A stretch of 21,809 bases of DNA from Candidatus Saccharimonadota bacterium (GTDB lineage Bacteria > Patescibacteriota > Saccharimonadia > Saccharimonadales > Saccharimonadaceae): assembly GCA_003545655.1 (NCBI GenBank), contig DODJ01000021.1, positions 4,376 through 26,184 on the forward strand. The letters are read 5' to 3'. Positions 21,225 through 21,809 of the stretch are shown here, in pieces; within the stretch, counting starts at the first letter, position 1, and each line of letters opens with the position of its first letter. The notes under the pieces are model-generated. The model did no database searches and had not been told where the DNA came from. It worked only from the letters and a program-made list of their open reading frames with translations. Both the position numbers and the translations under genes were made by a program.

Positions 21225-21809
21225 TTATTGTATCGAGACATGAATATCATCAAACCAAATGTTACCGGTTGTACCGTCATTCCCAAAAGTAACGCGTACT
21301 GGCTCGTTTGGTGTTGAGAATGTGTAGTTACACACTAACTCTGTCCACGACGTTTTTACTCCTTCATACCCGCAGGCGGCGATGTAGTTTCCACTATTTT
21401 GAAATGACAACCGCACCTTTGACTGGCTACCTGTACCATCCCAGTTAGAATCTGTCTTCATCCAGAATCGTATAGTAAGCGTCTGCCCAACTTCTGCCAA
21501 GAAGGGGCTGAGGCGTAAATTCTTGTAGATATTATTTGGTGCAATGCGTATCGCCGTTGGTGCGGATCGGTGTGTATTCGTAACAATTGCTGTACCCGAG
21601 CCAGAGATCGGTCTTGTTGTGCTACCTGGTTCGTCCCAAGGCATAAGGTTGTGCCCTGGAGCAACCCCCTCGCTTATAGAGGCAGTAGTACTTGAAACAT
21701 GATACTGGATATCTCCCGCAATGGCATTCCAGGCGGTAAGTGAGTAGGTTCTTGGCGAGGTAGTGTTGTTACTTGTATATTCATACACCACATCACCGTC
21801 GCTCACTCC
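21225..21809 (-). CDS. Modular surface protein with jelly-roll C-terminus, 5' end beyond window
   Basis: The frame is open to the right edge (about 194 codons), so the N-terminus is missing. The visible start VVYEYTSNNTTSPRTYSLTAWNA matches the pattern of the prepilin at 19510-20451 (YTYIVNNTTSPKNFCLSVA), so the two look like paralogues. After GHNLMPWD the sequence resembles a CBM4/9-like beta-sandwich: TLTIRFWMKTDSNW, KVRLSFQNSG, TSWTELVCNYTF, GNIWFDDIHVS. A prepilin N-terminus is expected beyond the window but not seen. The visible cysteines are ACGYEG and LVCNY, which could pair. A surface glycan-binding role is an inference. It ends just before the rpsU promoter. Confidence 0.75.
   Translation of the reverse strand, partial: GVSDGDVVYEYTSNNTTSPRTYSLTAWNAIAGDIQYHVSSTTASISEGVAPGHNLMPWDEPGSTTRPISGSGTAIVTNTHRSAPTAIRIAPNNIYKNLRLSPFLAEVGQTLTIRFWMKTDSNWDGTGSQSKVRLSFQNSGNYIAACGYEGVKTSWTELVCNYTFSTPNEPVRVTFGNDGTTGNIWFDDIHVSIQ

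Noticed and set aside
1..21809. UGA recoded as glycine, as in Gracilibacteria/SR1
   Set aside because: TGA ends parA and the GNAT and Nudix genes exactly at overlaps with the next start, so it is a stop here.
1..21809. CRISPR arrays, tRNA or rRNA genes, insertion sequences, prophage
   Set aside because: No regular spaced repeats, cloverleaf-like segments, transposase frames or terminal repeats were seen by eye. The phage-like ending of the 20451 prepilin is a domain similarity only.

Overview
The window reads as a compact bacterial chromosome segment of about 48% GC, most likely from a Candidate Phyla Radiation lineage close to Saccharibacteria (TM7). The taxonomic call is an inference from four things: small genes with tiny or overlapping junctions; the gene mix (adk-map, ftsA-ftsZ-nrdR, rpsU-yqeY, ParAB, an LCP protein, several prepilins, VKOR); a eukaryote-like (type 2) isoleucyl-tRNA synthetase; and TGA used as an ordinary stop (parA, GNAT and Nudix genes), which argues against the UGA=Gly code of Gracilibacteria/SR1. 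Only lepB is on the + strand. Everything else is on the - strand.

Layout in + coordinates. 1-1535: LCP-family cell-wall glycopolymer ligase, running off the left edge. 1655-2254: signal peptidase I, divergent from it. 2251-3923: parA-parB. 3968-4261: small coiled-coil protein. 4392-4700: ribosomal protein L21 with its own promoter and terminator. 4784-7414: a large prepilin-like surface protein with fibronectin type III modules, plus a small membrane protein. 7484-9050: metallopeptidase and three small unknown genes. 9109-13529: a four-gene operon (cupin-like, GNAT, Nudix, ileS) preceded at 13530-13726 by what looks like a T-box riboswitch. 13755-14213: GspG-like pseudopilin. 14235-18120: ftsA and then ftsZ-nrdR-thioredoxin-like-VKOR. 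18163-19472: adk-map. 19510-20451: prepilin with a carbohydrate-binding-like C-terminus. 20492-21180: rpsU-yqeY. 21225-21809: the C-terminal part of a related modular protein, cut by the right edge.

The most interesting element is the leader at 13530-13726. It has a strong promoter, a short stem-loop presenting AUC (an Ile codon), a likely pseudoknot, and a two-helix element with the hallmark 7-nt UGGUACC bulge. It also has a pairing switch that would hide or expose the Shine-Dalgarno of the first gene. Since ileS is the last gene of the operon, a tRNA-Ile-sensing, translation-controlling T-box is the natural reading. It would place a cupin-like protein, an acetyltransferase and a Nudix hydrolase under the same Ile-tRNA control.

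Two other themes recur. First, several genes (ftsA, adk, two prepilins, and less exactly rpsU, lcp and lepB) have a good -10 hexamer only 6-13 nt before the start codon and no Shine-Dalgarno, which suggests leaderless or nearly leaderless mRNAs. Second, at least three prepilin-type N-termini carry unrelated C-terminal adhesive modules, as expected for an attachment system of a host-associated cell. A VKOR gene beside one of them fits disulfide formation in these cysteine-paired proteins. The NrdR homologue lacks all four zinc-ribbon cysteines, and the thioredoxin-like protein beside VKOR lacks its CxxC.
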